Source: Phymatolithon calcareum
Taxonomy: Eukaryota > Rhodophyta > Florideophyceae > Hapalidiales
DNA length: 64,000 nt
Reading direction: 5' to 3'
Assembly (NCBI GenBank): GCA_977006965.1
Contig: OZ345374.1
Coordinates: 1-64,000 of the forward strand
The number at the start of each line of letters is the position of its first letter. The first letter of the stretch is position 1. The translations under genes and the position numbers were made by a program. This document shows positions 10,191-20,947 of the stretch, in pieces. Under the pieces are notes generated by a model. It was not told the origin of the DNA. It was given only the letters and a program-made list of their open reading frames with translations, and ran no database searches.

Positions 10191-11240
10191 ATTTATGATT
10201 CATTCATTCATTTTTCCCTTTCCCTAATGGGTCTAGCTGCGATTCCAGAGCCTCATATTTCTCCACTCTACTCTATTGTTAGCGATCTGGATTGCAGACT
10301 GGACTGCCAAGATAGGTAAGTCACAAAAAGATTGATTCAGGTCTTGGCCTTACGCATGATATTCATTTGAATGGAGTCATTTTTTTGCTGGTGACAAGAC
10401 TCGAACTGGAGACCTGAACAAGAATTGCATATGGTACGTCTATCGTTTCGAAGAGAAGATTTCATTTTTTGACTACATCTCGCCTAGAGGCTCTAAAATT
10501 ATTCAAAAATTGAATCAGTAAATCTGAGGAGCTGTACGACAAAAATATAGAATATTTTGGTCAGAATAGAGTGAAGACCGCAAAACCATTTGAATTATCT
10601 GATCCTAGGAACTTGTACGTGCCATGGTGGTCCTCTCTAGACTTTCCAGATTGATCAAAATTGGTAGACGAGGGAAAGAATGGAAAATACCTACCACTTT
10701 CTGTGGTGGGAAGCGTTTGTTGTGGACGATTCTATACCTTGATTGCGGATGTTTCCAAGTAGAGAAGCATATGTTCTGGGTACACTTTATAGCAGAACCC
10801 TGCGGTCGAGCCTTTCTCATGCATGCGAAGAACATGTCTTACTGATCCCCAGCGACTGTCCTTAATATATTATATCACTATCAATGAGGGGTTTCTTTCT
10901 TGTTCGGCTATCGTCCTTATCGTTATCACGGGCAGCATGCTGGCTACGGTACCGTTTAGTTTTTTCAGGATTGGTGTCGTTAGATTTCAGGGCTCACATC
11001 CGTATACTGAAGCAGCATATTATTCGTGGCACGTTAGCCATCATTACATCATCATTAGCGTTTATATATTTCTCTATGTCACAAAACTGCCGATTGGCAC
11101 TCATGGGAAAACTGTGCACTTTTCATCAGAATGTTTGTTAATGGATGTTTAGATACTTCCATTGCACTTCCGTGAGAGCTTTATCTACTACTCTCTCTAC
11201 AAAGCGGGAGCGATTCTGTAGCCCACAATATGAACGTATT
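10191..11240. other. No gene recognised
   Basis: The stretch contains a further partial copy of the B-box-like phrase near 10385-10415 and otherwise unremarkable AT-rich sequence. The frame at 10823-11152 has hydrophobic stretches but no recognisable family. Confidence 0.4.
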
Positions 11241-11244
11241 CTAT

Positions 11245-11580
11245 TCAATGACGCACACCTTGAGAAAGCAGCAATTATGAAGTTAAGGATTGTCATGGGC
11301 CAAACATAAACACAGAACTAGATGTCTAGATTGCAAAACGTTTGAAGTACGAGCAGAGGCAGGCGACCTAAAAGGGTTTCATTTTCTCTGATTGGTGCGT
11401 CTGCCTCATTCGATGAAATGGCACCTACCTTGAGAAAGCAGAAAGTATAAACATAAAGATTGTCATGGGCCAATCACAAAAACTAGAACTAGATGTATAG
11501 GTGCAGTCCGTTTGAGATACGAGCGACGGCAGGTGACACAGAACTGCTTCATTTTCCGTGATTGGTGGGTCTGCCTCCCT
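11245..11580. repeat. Direct repeat of ~150 bp, ~178 bp apart
   Basis: Blocks at about 11251-11415 and 11428-11580 share CCTTGAGAAAGCAG, AAGATTGTCATGGGCCAA or a close variant, AGAACTAGATGT, TACGAGC-GAGGCAGG and TTCATTTTC-GTGATTGGTG followed by GTCTGCCTC. It lies ~250 bp upstream of the next ParB gene. Confidence 0.65.
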
Positions 11581-11830
11581 TACAATCCTCATTGTTCAGT
11601 CTCTGAATATTCTCAATTCCATAGAAACGTTTTTGACCAATCAAATGACCGTCTATGTAATGGACGGCACCTGTCATTTCTTTCTTCGATGTCTGACGTT
11701 TTTGGGCTGATTATACTGAACGGACATTTTCTGAATTCAATCAACCTGCTAGTATTTTGCGGCCTCCTATCTCACAGAGTATGCCTCATCCCAGACCAAT
11801 GTTGAGACTCTTGTTCGTTCTTTCTTTCAC

Positions 11831-12874
11831 ATGACTTCATTCACTTCAAAGAAACGCCCACCCGCTTCACATCCTCTGCATGAGGACGTGAATCATCCTC
11901 CGGAAAAGCGCAGGCTTAGCGTTGACGAGACTTCTACAACCAGCTTTCTGCTGAATTACAATGCTACACTCGTCCATGTCGATGTAGGTCGCGCCATCAT
12001 TCCCGTCGAAAACAAAGTCCGCCGTACCAACGAGGCCAAAGCTCGACAGAACTACTGTGATCAGTTCTTGAAGAACGGCTACGGTGCGAACATGAGCTCC
12101 ATTTCTGTCGCGGTTCTGGATGAAATCCATGCCGGCGACATCATCACCACGGAAAAAGGCACCGGTGACGGAATTGTCGATATCACTGCGAAATATCGTG
12201 TACAGCTTATCGATGGCACTCACAGAGTTTCCGTCATCCGTCTTCCCGAAGTTTGCAGTAACTATCCCGGCCGCCTTGTCAAGGCTCTGCTGTTCACCCG
12301 CAAGGACAATAAGCACATCTTTCCGAACGAGATGCTAGTTATTGGCAATGCACTGAACGCGTTCTCTGAGCTTTCTATACACATGCCCACCCACGACAAG
12401 GTATGCATGGTGCTTTCTTTTGTCAAATCCACCGTTTCTCACGGAAAATCCAATCTTGCTCCAGATTATGCAAAGAATCTTGCCAGGAATGTCCGCGTTT
12501 CTCAGATAGCCAATGCTATCAACGAGACAAAACTGTTCCCAGCTCTACAGGCCGTACAGATTCGCCGATATGCTTGCATCGCCGCGGAATTCTTCCATCA
12601 ACCTGCTAGAGTCCCTGTTCTCGCAGTCCTTTTCGAGAAGTACTCCGCCAGGCTCCAATTTGTTTCTCTACCCTCGCTCTCGCTGACTTCTCACCTTCAA
12701 GTTTATTGCGGAGGCACTGTTTGCCTGGTCCCGAGCTTCTGGACTCTCACACAGAACAGCTACCTGCAAGAAGTTTATCCTGTTTGCCGACAACATCTGC
12801 AGGAATATTTCGGGGTCCATACCTCGGAAGCGCTGGTGCCACGCACATGCGGTGCTGGTGTACAAACAGTTTGA
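11831..12874 (+). CDS. ParB/Srx-like domain and helical region of a ParB-oxygenase gene
   Basis: This is the N-terminal half of a ParB-family gene. A basic N-terminus (EKRRLSVDE at residues ~25-33) precedes the ParB-like domain: LVHVDVGRAIIPVENKVR, a helix QNYCDQFLKNGYGANMSSI, and VQLIDGTHRVSVIRLPEV with DGTHR at 128-132. Compared with the other family members it has a longer insertion (AGDIITTEKGTGDGIVDI) before the motif. A helical region follows to ~residue 320, with VYCGGTVC echoing the 6.7 kb protein. The frame terminates at a TGA at 12872. Family-like sequence continues in other frames toward the oxygenase domain at 13954, so the end at 12874 is probably a frameshift artefact of decay or of sequencing. 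Start chosen at 11831 because similarity in basic character to the paralogues begins there. Confidence 0.75.
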   Translation: MTSFTSKKRPPASHPLHEDVNHPPEKRRLSVDETSTTSFLLNYNATLVHVDVGRAIIPVENKVRRTNEAKARQNYCDQFLKNGYGANMSSISVAVLDEIHAGDIITTEKGTGDGIVDITAKYRVQLIDGTHRVSVIRLPEVCSNYPGRLVKALLFTRKDNKHIFPNEMLVIGNALNAFSELSIHMPTHDKVCMVLSFVKSTVSHGKSNLAPDYAKNLARNVRVSQIANAINETKLFPALQAVQIRRYACIAAEFFHQPARVPVLAVLFEKYSARLQFVSLPSLSLTSHLQVYCGGTVCLVPSFWTLTQNSYLQEVYPVCRQHLQEYFGVHTSEALVPRTCGAGVQTV

Positions 12875-13953
12875 CACATTGAATCTGGAGGCGGCGGCCC
12901 TGGAGGGAGGGAGAAGAACACTATACAAAGGCCACTCTGCCCGAAAGCGCAAAACGGTCCCACCGCTCCGTAACATTGACCGCGAACTCGCGGAGGAGTC
13001 CCTGGAAACAACTCTGGACAAGAGCGCGTTCCTGTTCTTCGATTTCTGCACGACCAGATGGCGAATTTTACTGCACGCGACATGTCTGCCCGGGAAATCC
13101 AGGGGACCGTTTCACGTCTTGTCCATATGTTGGAAGATATAGCCGTATGGCCCGACTCCCCAGCGCAAGACATTGAAGATCGTGGCGAGCGGGCGTATGC
13201 CCCTACTTCTCCTCCAAACCCTCTTCATGCCCAGGAGCGCTCCACCGAAGATATGACCTCCCCTGCTGGCGAGGTTGTTTGTGAGGATCAGCCTCTCCCC
13301 AGTGGCGAGCCGGATCGCAGTGCTGAGCTACCTCGAGCTCAAGAATCATCTGCAGAACACAGGTCGTTGCCACTCCGTCTACCGCTGAGACCGGCAGCAC
13401 AGCGATCCCGAACTCAGGACTCGAGATCTGCCCCCGGTCGCCCACCCTGGATTGAAGAAATCTCCGTCCGCAACCTAAGCCATACGCCTCCGGATGAGGG
13501 CCAAGCACTCCTTCTTTGCGCCGGTCAGGTCGAATTGCTGAGATTGCCTCTAAACCCTCAACGCAAGAACGTGCTCCATCAGCCCAGCCACCCATACCTG
13601 CGATCAGGGCAAGCCCATAACGTACAGTGCGCAAGGATGCTTCTCCTCGGTATCCCTCCCGTCATGTCAACGAGCTCCCCGACAATGACGTCTTTCAAGC
13701 CCTACGTAGTCATCATCAGGGGTACGGATTTAGGCACATGGGCCAAAAACCACAAACAGATGGATTCACAAACGTACAGTCTTCTGGGGGCTGGCGGAAG
13801 GGCGTTCTTATCGGAACCACAGAGGAGCGCGGCCTATTTCAAGATGCATTGGATAAGGAAGTTCCATGTCGAAAGTTTTGGTCCCTTGAGTGACTGGATG
13901 TGGAAGAAGAACTTTCCAGACACTGAAACCTGTGGGAATAGCACAAAGACCCT
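12852..13953 (+). pseudogene. Frameshifted middle of the ParB-oxygenase gene (helix, linker, pre-oxygenase region)
   Basis: Protein-like sequence passes through several frames here. One frame from 12852 reads AVLVYKQFDTLNLEAAALEG and RKRKTVPPLRNIDRELAEES. From 13058 another reads GTVSRLVHMLEDIAVW and then a Ser/Pro/Glu-rich linker, aligning with VVSERLLDLI of the 1.5 kb paralogue and HYIVDMLTGL of the 59 kb gene. From ~13627 a third frame carries a GW block and LFQDALDKEV...FWSLE, matching LFDDRMSPDV...YEWELE in the 1.5 kb paralogue. Short pieces near 13890 (DWMWKKNFPDTETC) match in yet another frame. At least four frame changes are needed between 12840 and 13954. No splice pattern stood out that would remove them all. 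Confidence 0.5.
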
Positions 13954-15165
13954 ATGTTCAACATGCAGTGTATTTTGCGCTCGATGGGGTTTCGTCCACC
14001 GCACAAGTCGTTTTTCCACCTCTTCGAGGTCGATCTCAAGCACAATCGTGCAGCCGTTCTTCACTCCGCAGTTTCCTCTGCATGCTCCGAAATCAAGAAC
14101 ACGGCGATGAAATCTGCACCCCGACCGCAGATCCGCACCGTGCTGAAGTCGCTTTCTCAGTATTGGTTCCGAGCAAAGGGAGAAAAGCTCGATGCAGACG
14201 GATATGTCGTCCTGCCAGATCTCATCGCAGACTCATTTGCGATTCCGGACAAACTTTCTCTTGACCATCCATCTTTTGACACGGCGATGTTAAACCTGTT
14301 GGATTTCGTTAGTCACCGTATTCCTACAACAAGCCAGCTCCACTGGAACAACATCTCAGATGAGCAATGCTCTATGTTCAACGGGATTTGCAACAGTGCA
14401 GGTCCATACACAGACGGTCTTCAAGGTGACTTACAAGACGTTCGCTTGTCCACTACAGGAATCGCAACAAACGTAATTCTAGAGCAATCTGGATCATTCG
14501 AAATTCTACGGGCTAGGTGTCGTCTAGACATACGTCTCACTCAGATTGCCGCCTTCCTCCGGCCTGAGTATGGGTCATTTGACGACTTCTCGCTCGATGA
14601 GACTGAGCGTCCTCCTCCTTTATATGTCCCTGATTCCGGTGGTCGCTTTTTGACAACGCTTCCGAATTGCCAGAGCCAGATTCCGCACTGCGACTTTCCA
14701 CTGTCCGAAGAAATAGCGTATCCTGACTACGATAAGTTTCCATCCTACTTCATGATCGCCACAGGTGCGGAAGGGGCGACATTATGAGTCCTGCCACCTT
14801 CCCACGAGGAAGCATACAATTCCGAGGACGCGGAGGGACAGTACGCCCTCCGATCGCGTATTACCCTGGTTACTGTCCCAGCGCATTCTTTTTTCTTCGG
14901 GCGAGGTGATTTGATCCACGGCGGCTCCGGTGCGCTCGAAGCTGGTGAGAAGCTATGCTTAAGGTACCATTTGTACCTGCAGCGGAACGGAATGGCTCTC
15001 CCTGACGCTATAATAGCAGAGAGATTGTTCAATCTGAACATAACGGGTGCACATACTGAGACGGATTCTGTCCTTAACGAGAGCAAGCCCCTCGAAAGGA
15101 CAACAGTCTCAATTAATGTTCTCCTTCCCCTTCGATCTAGAGTATTGGTTGTTGATTTTATCTAA
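13954..15165 (+). CDS. 2-oxoglutarate/Fe(II) oxygenase-like domain of the ParB-oxygenase gene, with in-frame TGA
   Basis: The frame reads ILRSMGFRPPHKSFF, then a long region opening LDADGYVVLPDLIADSF, and a typical double-stranded beta-helix dioxygenase end. HCD at 14686-14694 supplies the HxD iron ligands. FMIATGAEGATL is followed by TGA at 14785 and then VLPPSH, FFFGRGDLIHGGSG (distal His at 14917), and LCLRYHLYL (Arg at 14962 as likely 2-oxoglutarate ligand). The order HxD...H...R and phrases such as xLxVLPxSH are those of phytanoyl-CoA-hydroxylase-like and related 2OG oxygenases. With Trp at the TGA the phrase would read ATLWVLPPSH, which fits the family well. Fusion to a ParB domain suggests a nucleic-acid or chromatin substrate, but this is inference; TET/JBP membership is not shown. 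Whether the TGA is decay of TGG or a decoded codon is open. Only the pre-oxygenase segment is matched in the 1.5 kb gene. Confidence 0.6.
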
Positions 15166-15424
15166 AAAGCTACAGCATTGTTTGGTAAACATTTTATTCC
15201 TTCTGTTTTTTGTTTTTTTATCGCTCATTGCACAAAATCTATCACACACAAAAGTGTACGTAGCTCATCTCTGGCAGGTCTCCAAGATGTTCCTGGGATT
15301 CATCCGTTCTGTGCACTCCCTTTAATGCTTGCGCCAGCAGTTTCGCACAGTGTTACATGGAAAAATTTGCGGGCTCCTCGCCGAGCGTGATTTTGTTCTT
15401 ACTTCTGACAGGAGTTGTCCCAGC

Positions 15425-16215
15425 AGATAAATGGAGTATTTCAATTTCTGCTAGTGACAGGACTTGAACTGGCGACCTCTACATTCCTTCTGGAATTTTG
15501 GAAGTGTTCTTAATTGTCAAACATTTGACACTGAGTATCAAATGTATGACACTCGGTTCAACTAAGATCTTTCCAAGTTTCTTCTCTCTTCAAACTGTAC
15601 CTCCTACTACGTCTGACATGTATTGAGGAACAGCCATTTGCGCAAGAGCGCAGCTCGTACTTACAGGAAATCTGGCAAGCACAAATTGCACGTTGCTTTG
15701 AAGTTCCTTGTAGGCCTGACATCTTTTTGGAAACAGAAATTGCCACAAGAAATGAGTTCATAATTGTAGGACTTTCCTACTGTACGCGAGTACTCTTTCA
15801 TTGTACTATACGGATACGTTTCGTGGTCTTTCACGAAACGTAATTTTCTTCTCGCTTGCGATACGACTCGTAATTTTCACCTCAAAATTCGTCTCTGTGT
15901 CTTGAGAAGTGTTCTTCATTATCATTCATTTGACACTGAGTATCAAATGTATGATGAGCAGATGAACAGAGTAGTTTAGTGCTCGCTAAGGACAGGACTC
16001 GAACTGGCGTCTTCAACTTTTCTTCCAGACTTTTTAAATAATGCTCCTCTTTATCATACATTTGACACTGCGTATCAAATGTATGATAAGCAGATGAATT
16101 TATTAGTTGCGTTTCTGCAAGTAGCTGGACTCGAACTGGCGACATCAACATTTCTTACTGTTTTTTGGGAAATATCCCTCTTTGTCATACATTGACAATG
16201 AACATCAAATGTATT
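15425..16215. repeat. ~130-bp hairpin/B-box repeat, locus 2
   Basis: One unit at about 15425-15560 and three in tandem at about 15890-16215. Hairpins of the ATACATTTGA-TCAAATGTAT type sit near 15515, 15920, 16050 and 16180, the last three 130 bp apart. Each is preceded by a variant of GGACTCGAACTGGCGACCTC. Sequence between the loci (15560-15890) is without recognisable gene. Confidence 0.8.
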
Positions 16216-16533
16216 ACACAGAAAAACAAAGATCTTTCTTAGTTTTGTCTCGTGCGAACTCCAATTCCTACTAAGCCTGACATGGATTGAGAAATAGCCA
16301 TTTCCGCTTGAACTGCGTTTATGTGAAATAGAACAAGTATTTGGAACCATTCAAAGTTTATTAGACGCTCACAAAAGCAGACGAGACAAATGCAATCTTC
16401 AGCATTCTACAAACTTCTACAGCTTCCCTCCGAGTGAGCTCAGTGACAGTGATCAAATACGACGCAGTATCCTTTTCTACTCAGAGAAGTCTCTGCTTCA
16501 CAGTCTCTGTCGTCTTTTTCCTCATATTCAGCG

Positions 16534-17631
16534 TCATCCTTGCAAAGAATCCCTTTCTGCGACAATACGGGCGCATGTCAAAAAGTCTTCACGATCACTT
16601 GCGACGTAAGTTTGGTTTAGCTGCTCTTCCGAAGTGTTCATGAGCTTGGCGAGGTACCTCAAGAACTGAGATTGTGTCAAGTGCGTCAGCACCTTTCCTT
16701 GCTTGTGCCTCTGAACCGTAACAGTTGCGTAGCTCGCTGGGAGGGTCATCGCGCTATTTTCACCGATGTCCAGATCAATTCGATTCACCCAGCGCCGAAA
16801 AGTAGATGTCACACTGTATGACTTCAGTACAGTTCCAGATCGCGTGTTGAGAAGGAGATCGCTGACGGGAATGTTGTACTTGTCGTATAGCAAAAGAAGA
16901 ACGTACTTCAAATGGAAGATGAGAATTTCAAATACCGATTTAAGCGGCAGAACATGAGGCAAATCAATGCATCACTGATGCTTTTCATTGCTCAGCCGCA
17001 ACGGAAAGCAGTTCGTCTCCCGGCATTGTCGGCGCAGCTCATCAAAATCCACTTCATCGGGACTCTCTATTAAAGAGAACATTTGCGGAAGTTGACCACC
17101 CGCAACGATCATGAGAAGACAGAGAATACTCATGGACCATTTCTGCAAGAACCCATTCCTGCGAAATGACGTGCCACTTCCATTCCCAGCAATCTGGCGA
17201 CGTGCAACTGCCACCATGCTATTGAAAGTCTTCTGGGCGACGTTTGTCAGTTTCCTGAAGTCATCCGTCCGCAGAAACTGCCCAGTCAGTGTCCTATCCT
17301 CCATTGTTTTCCGCTCATTTGCTTCTCCACGTGTCTCGGCCTTGTGCGCGCGATGAACTGATCGCACATACGTCAAGACGGCGGAAAGCTTGCCGACGTC
17401 GGTGCCGTTCTCACTGCTCGAAAAGTGGATGCTTGCAAACTTTGTAAGCGCGATGAGGTAAGCTGCTTTGCACATGACCGTTCCAGTGGCTGCGCGAATC
17501 TGAAATAGTGCAGAAAGACACGTGCTGCTTCGAGATGAGTGATGATCTTGAACAGCGATCCTGTTTAGCATAGATTCTCTACGTGAAACAGTCCTAACGC
17601 AACAACAACTCGGCAAAGCTGGCCAATGCAA
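16534..17631 (-). pseudogene. Crypton-like tyrosine recombinase, catalytic part (copy 1)
   Basis: A single reading frame crosses one TGA (16972-16974). It contains LFQIRAATGTVMCKAAYLI, then LLLNTRSGTVLKSYSVTSTF as the likely box I region, LPASYATVTVQRHKQGK as box II, and LAKLMNTSEEQLNQTYVA with the candidate catalytic Tyr at 16606-16608. The pattern LRaS(F/Y)AT...LMNTSEEQL...Y is that of Crypton-type and related eukaryotic tyrosine recombinases, which cut and rejoin DNA through a tyrosine. The second copy at 41.6-42.7 kb has FRASFAT, so the box II Arg appears lost here (P in its place). The acidic tail continues in a shifted frame below 16560. Loss of the box II Arg, an in-frame stop and a frameshift argue that this copy is dead. 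Confidence 0.55.
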
Positions 17632-18685
17632 ATACGAAACTGGTCATAGGTTGCTGTTGACTGCTCTAATCCTTCTTTTGCCGCCAAGCCCAGTTCGAAG
17701 CACCTCGCCATATCAGCACAGTTCAGCTCCGACACGAGAAGACCTCTGTACGCAATAGTTCCTTTTCACGCACGAGAAGTCTTTCCACAGCGAGCCTCTG
17801 TGGACGTGAAAAAGCCGGCCTCTAGGGAGTCGATGGAAACACGCCACGGCTCAGAGGGTGTTTGAGCTGACACGGCGCTCTGCAACAAAGCCTGTTCCTT
17901 GTCCGCCGTGCTCAGTTTTCTCCAAGATGCATGTGGGGATCTGTCCTGTTTCCTCTTATGTAGAATACGTTTCTGGCGCTGAAGGATCTTCTCCGAGATT
18001 GACAGCACAGCTCCGGTCTTGTCTGCTATCTTTTTCCGATTTGCTGTAGAGGTATCTTCTTCTTCTTCCGTTCAATTTTCGTACGGCGTCTCATTCTCGT
18101 CTTCCGCTGAATTCGAGTCCATATCGGTGTACGAAGGCCGCTTGCTCCTGCCGTCATCCAGAGACATAGCACTATCGTTCCTCAAGGGGCTTTCTCCATT
18201 CACCTCACCGGAGAGGCCCTCATAAAGACTGGAGTAAGAATTCTCGGTCGCTCTGGTCGCAAATCTCTTATCTCGATTCTTTCGGGTTTCGTTTCCTTCT
18301 TCTCGGAAACACTTAACGCATCTTCAAGCTCATCTTCCGATCCGAGAAAAGCCTTGTCCAGATGATCACCGTGATTGTATTCAGTTTCCTCATTCATGCC
18401 GAGATCCTCATCACTTTCCTCGATGCATTCTTCATCAATGCTTCCAAGGATGGCACTGTTGCTAATAGCGTACTGATCCTTAGTCTCCTTCCTCGCTTGT
18501 ACGCAACGAACTCTTGCTCCAGCATTGCTCACTCGAGGCTTCATCGTCTTCTTTTGCTTTCTTTCGTGCGATTTGGTCCTTGCTTGAAGTTCTTCATCCC
18601 ATACAGGGGTGCAAAAGTCCATTTCCTCACCTTGACTTGATCCATTATCCTCATGCATGTCAAGGTCATCCTCATCCGCGAACAA
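17632..18685 (-). pseudogene. N-terminal part of the Crypton-like gene (copy 1), broken frames
   Basis: Upstream of the recombinase domain, minus-strand protein-like sequence continues in at least two more frames. One, 17766-18008, reads ISEKILQRQKRILHKRKQ and KLSTADKEQALLQSAVS, basic then helical, and runs past a TGA at 17766 into GTIAYRGLLVSELNCADMAR. Another, 18200-18685, is rich in Glu/Asp (SDEDLGMNEETEYNHGDHL). A segment at about 18020-18190 (DMDSNSAEDENETPYEN) is also acidic. An acidic/basic N-terminal region before the recombinase is plausible for such elements, but I know no specific homology. Terminal repeats were not found. Confidence 0.4.
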
Positions 18686-19630
18686 AAGTCTTTTTCTTCG
18701 CCCGGCACTGTCGTCAGGCTGGTCTTGGTAGGGGCCTTCATCTTTGACGACACGCGGAGATAATGTAGATTTCTTGAGACTTTACCGGGAGGGTTCGGCC
18801 AGTTTCCCATTTTTCGAGCACAGCGCTTTTTGTGACATAACGCTCCATATCAGTTTCCACAGTGTTTTGTCGGCAGACGGAAACTGTACCGATTTTTTAT
18901 TCTTTCTGGTACCGAATGAGTCAGCAGTGAGCAAGTACTGAATTTATAGCCCGCACGAAGCTCTATAAGCAGTGCCGGCGTCGGCCGAACAGAGATATGT
19001 TGCTCTCCATCCGACAAAGTTCCATCTTCCCTATACCCTTCATACCTATATCTCGCCATTACACTTCTGAAACTATTCCATATTACGAGTACCAATCTTA
19101 CCCGCACCCTGTCTTACACGTCAATGTTTTCTTCCACACTTTTTCTAGCTCTTTGAGGTGGAATTGAAAATATTTCACTGTATTTAATATTGCACGAGGG
19201 GAGACTAAGATGGCGAGCAAAGCAAACCTGCATCCATTCTGCCCTCAAAAAATTTGCAAAGAAGAAGATTAAAAATGGACTTCACGCACGGCAAAACACG
19301 TATGCGGGTTCTTGCGCCAGTAATTTCAATGCGATCCGCTGAGGCTAGTGCACAAACAGCATGGATTATGGCGCTGGAGCCGGATATACATTGTCAAGAG
19401 ATTAGCTCTCTATAAACAGTGAGCTTGTATTAAATGACGCTCTCTAATGCGCCGTGGCAGGTGTATATGAGCACATTAAACTTACTAACTTTGATGATAC
19501 CTCAATTTCCAGTTTTTTGTTTATTTTTTATTCACCGAAAACTCGCTTTCGTCAACCTCGTGCTATCCCCTGATTTTTCCAGTCACAGCTCTGTACAGTG
19601 TCATGTCGACGTGTTGTTCTCACACAATAG
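18686..19630. other. No intact gene; short copy of a sequence from the 20.6-20.9 kb ORF
   Basis: AT-rich sequence. At 19308-19385 (plus strand) about 75 bp encode PVISMRSAEASAQTAW, which matches PVVSMRSAEASAQTAW encoded on the minus strand at 20609-20947, so the two are inverted partial copies of one sequence. Confidence 0.5.
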
Positions 19631-19795
19631 GTACTGTCGGATCCCTCATGAGCCACGTACTGCGCTCGCACCTTACTGTACTGTCTGATCGCTCCTTACC
19701 ACCGTACTGCACTCGCAGTATACTGTACTGTCCAATCCCTCACCTACGTACTGAGCACACACATTACTGTACTGCCCGATCCCTCATCCTGCAGG
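19631..19795. repeat. Four tandem copies of a 44-47 bp unit
   Basis: Units start with GTACTGTC-GATC or variants at 19631, 19678, 19725 and 19769. Each runs through CCCTCA or CTCCTTACC, then CGTACTG, then CTCGCA or CACACA and TTACT. The spacing is 47, 47 and 44 bp. Confidence 0.8.
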
Positions 19796-19989
19796 AGAGG
19801 TTACGTGGCTTACCGTGTGGTTTGCGTGGCTGGCATACAATTCTCTCCACCCTTGTTCTGGATCCCTCCCTTATGACTTGCAGAGTTCTCACCAGCGCTT
19901 GATTCTTGACCATAACGCAATGATGACCCTTGGGCGGCAATCGTTCCTGGTGCATTCAGATCGGTTCCCTAAACGGAGGTGGAATAATC

Positions 19990-20300
19990 ACACATGTTGA
20001 ACTGGCGACCTCAACATTCCTATCCGAGCTGTTTACAGGAGGAATTCTGCCACACACAAAGACCACGAAACTCATTATCTTGAAGGCCTCTAAGATGTTG
20101 CTTGCCTTGATTAGTTGTGTGCACTCGCCTCACTGCGACGCACAGTACTAAATTCTCGGGAGCCTCGCGGGGCGTTATTCTTTCCTTGCTTGTGACAGGA
20201 CTCGACCTGGCAACGTCAACATTCCTTTCTGAATGTAGGGAAGTGTTCGTTCATATTATACATTTCGACACTGAGTATTAAATGTATGATAAGAAGATGA
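19990..20300. repeat. ~130-bp hairpin/B-box repeat, locus 3 (two degenerate partial copies)
   Basis: One copy begins at about 20000 with GAACTGGCGACCTCAACATTC. The other begins at about 20190 with CTTGTGACAGGACTCGACC and ends with the hairpin ATACATTTC-gacactgag-TATTAAATGTAT near 20255-20290. They belong to the same family as the repeats at 9.7 and 15.9 kb. Confidence 0.65.
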
Positions 20301-20608
20301 TTGAAGATTGATGCAGACTAGGTAGTCGTACTTCTCGAAGAAAGAAATATTCCACATGGGTATTTGTCTACAAGGTGCTTTTCTAATGCACCGTACTTCT
20401 TCATTGGCTCTTCCATATATGAAATGGTTCTCGTTCAGGATTTTTTCAGATTCTTTCTGTGGAACCAGGGGAATGTAAGAGGGTGAAAAAAGCAGAATTT
20501 TAATGCACCAAAAAATTAATAAAAATCCGTAGTCGTTTCTCCCACAAAATTATGAGGAAAATGACATATCAGAAAAATATGTGAAATTGATGTACTCGTG
20601 TACTCCTG

Positions 20609-20947
20609 CTACGGCGTATTTGAGAACATCACCCAATAAGCGCTCGCTGTTTGCATGGCGCTAAGCCCTTGGCGGTGTCTATACGACTCCAGCGCACTAT
20701 TCCATGCAGTCTGTGCACTCGCCTCTGCCGAGCGCATCGAAACTACTGGAATAAAGTTCCCCATACGTGTGCAGGTGTCCGCCACGATGGCATCTGGGCC
20801 GAGACCGCGGTCATCTGACGTCGTCATGGCGACGAGTATCAATTCAGAAAGCTGGGTGAGGGGCACAGCGGGTGTCAGCGAGGTCTCGCACTTTTTCCGA
20901 AAGTTTTCAAAGCTCTGTGGTACTAGGAGTGAGTCTGGTTTGTGCAC
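20609..20947 (-). CDS. Hypothetical ORF, 112 codons
   Basis: I do not recognise this protein. The frame has ordinary composition with a region LTPAVPLTQLSELILVAMT and the segment SMRSAEASAQTAW, the latter duplicated at 19308-19385 in opposite orientation. The existence of a second copy that keeps the same residues favours a formerly coding sequence, probably part of a repeat. No promoter or intron evidence is seen. Confidence 0.25.
   Translation of the reverse strand: MHKPDSLLVPQSFENFRKKCETSLTPAVPLTQLSELILVAMTTSDDRGLGPDAIVADTCTRMGNFIPVVSMRSAEASAQTAWNSALESYRHRQGLSAMQTASAYWVMFSNTP

Noticed and set aside
13954-15165. Assignment of the oxygenase as TET/JBP
   Set aside because: The HxD...H...R order is common to all 2OG oxygenases and the local phrases look more like phytanoyl-CoA-hydroxylase relatives; nothing specific to TET/JBP was seen.
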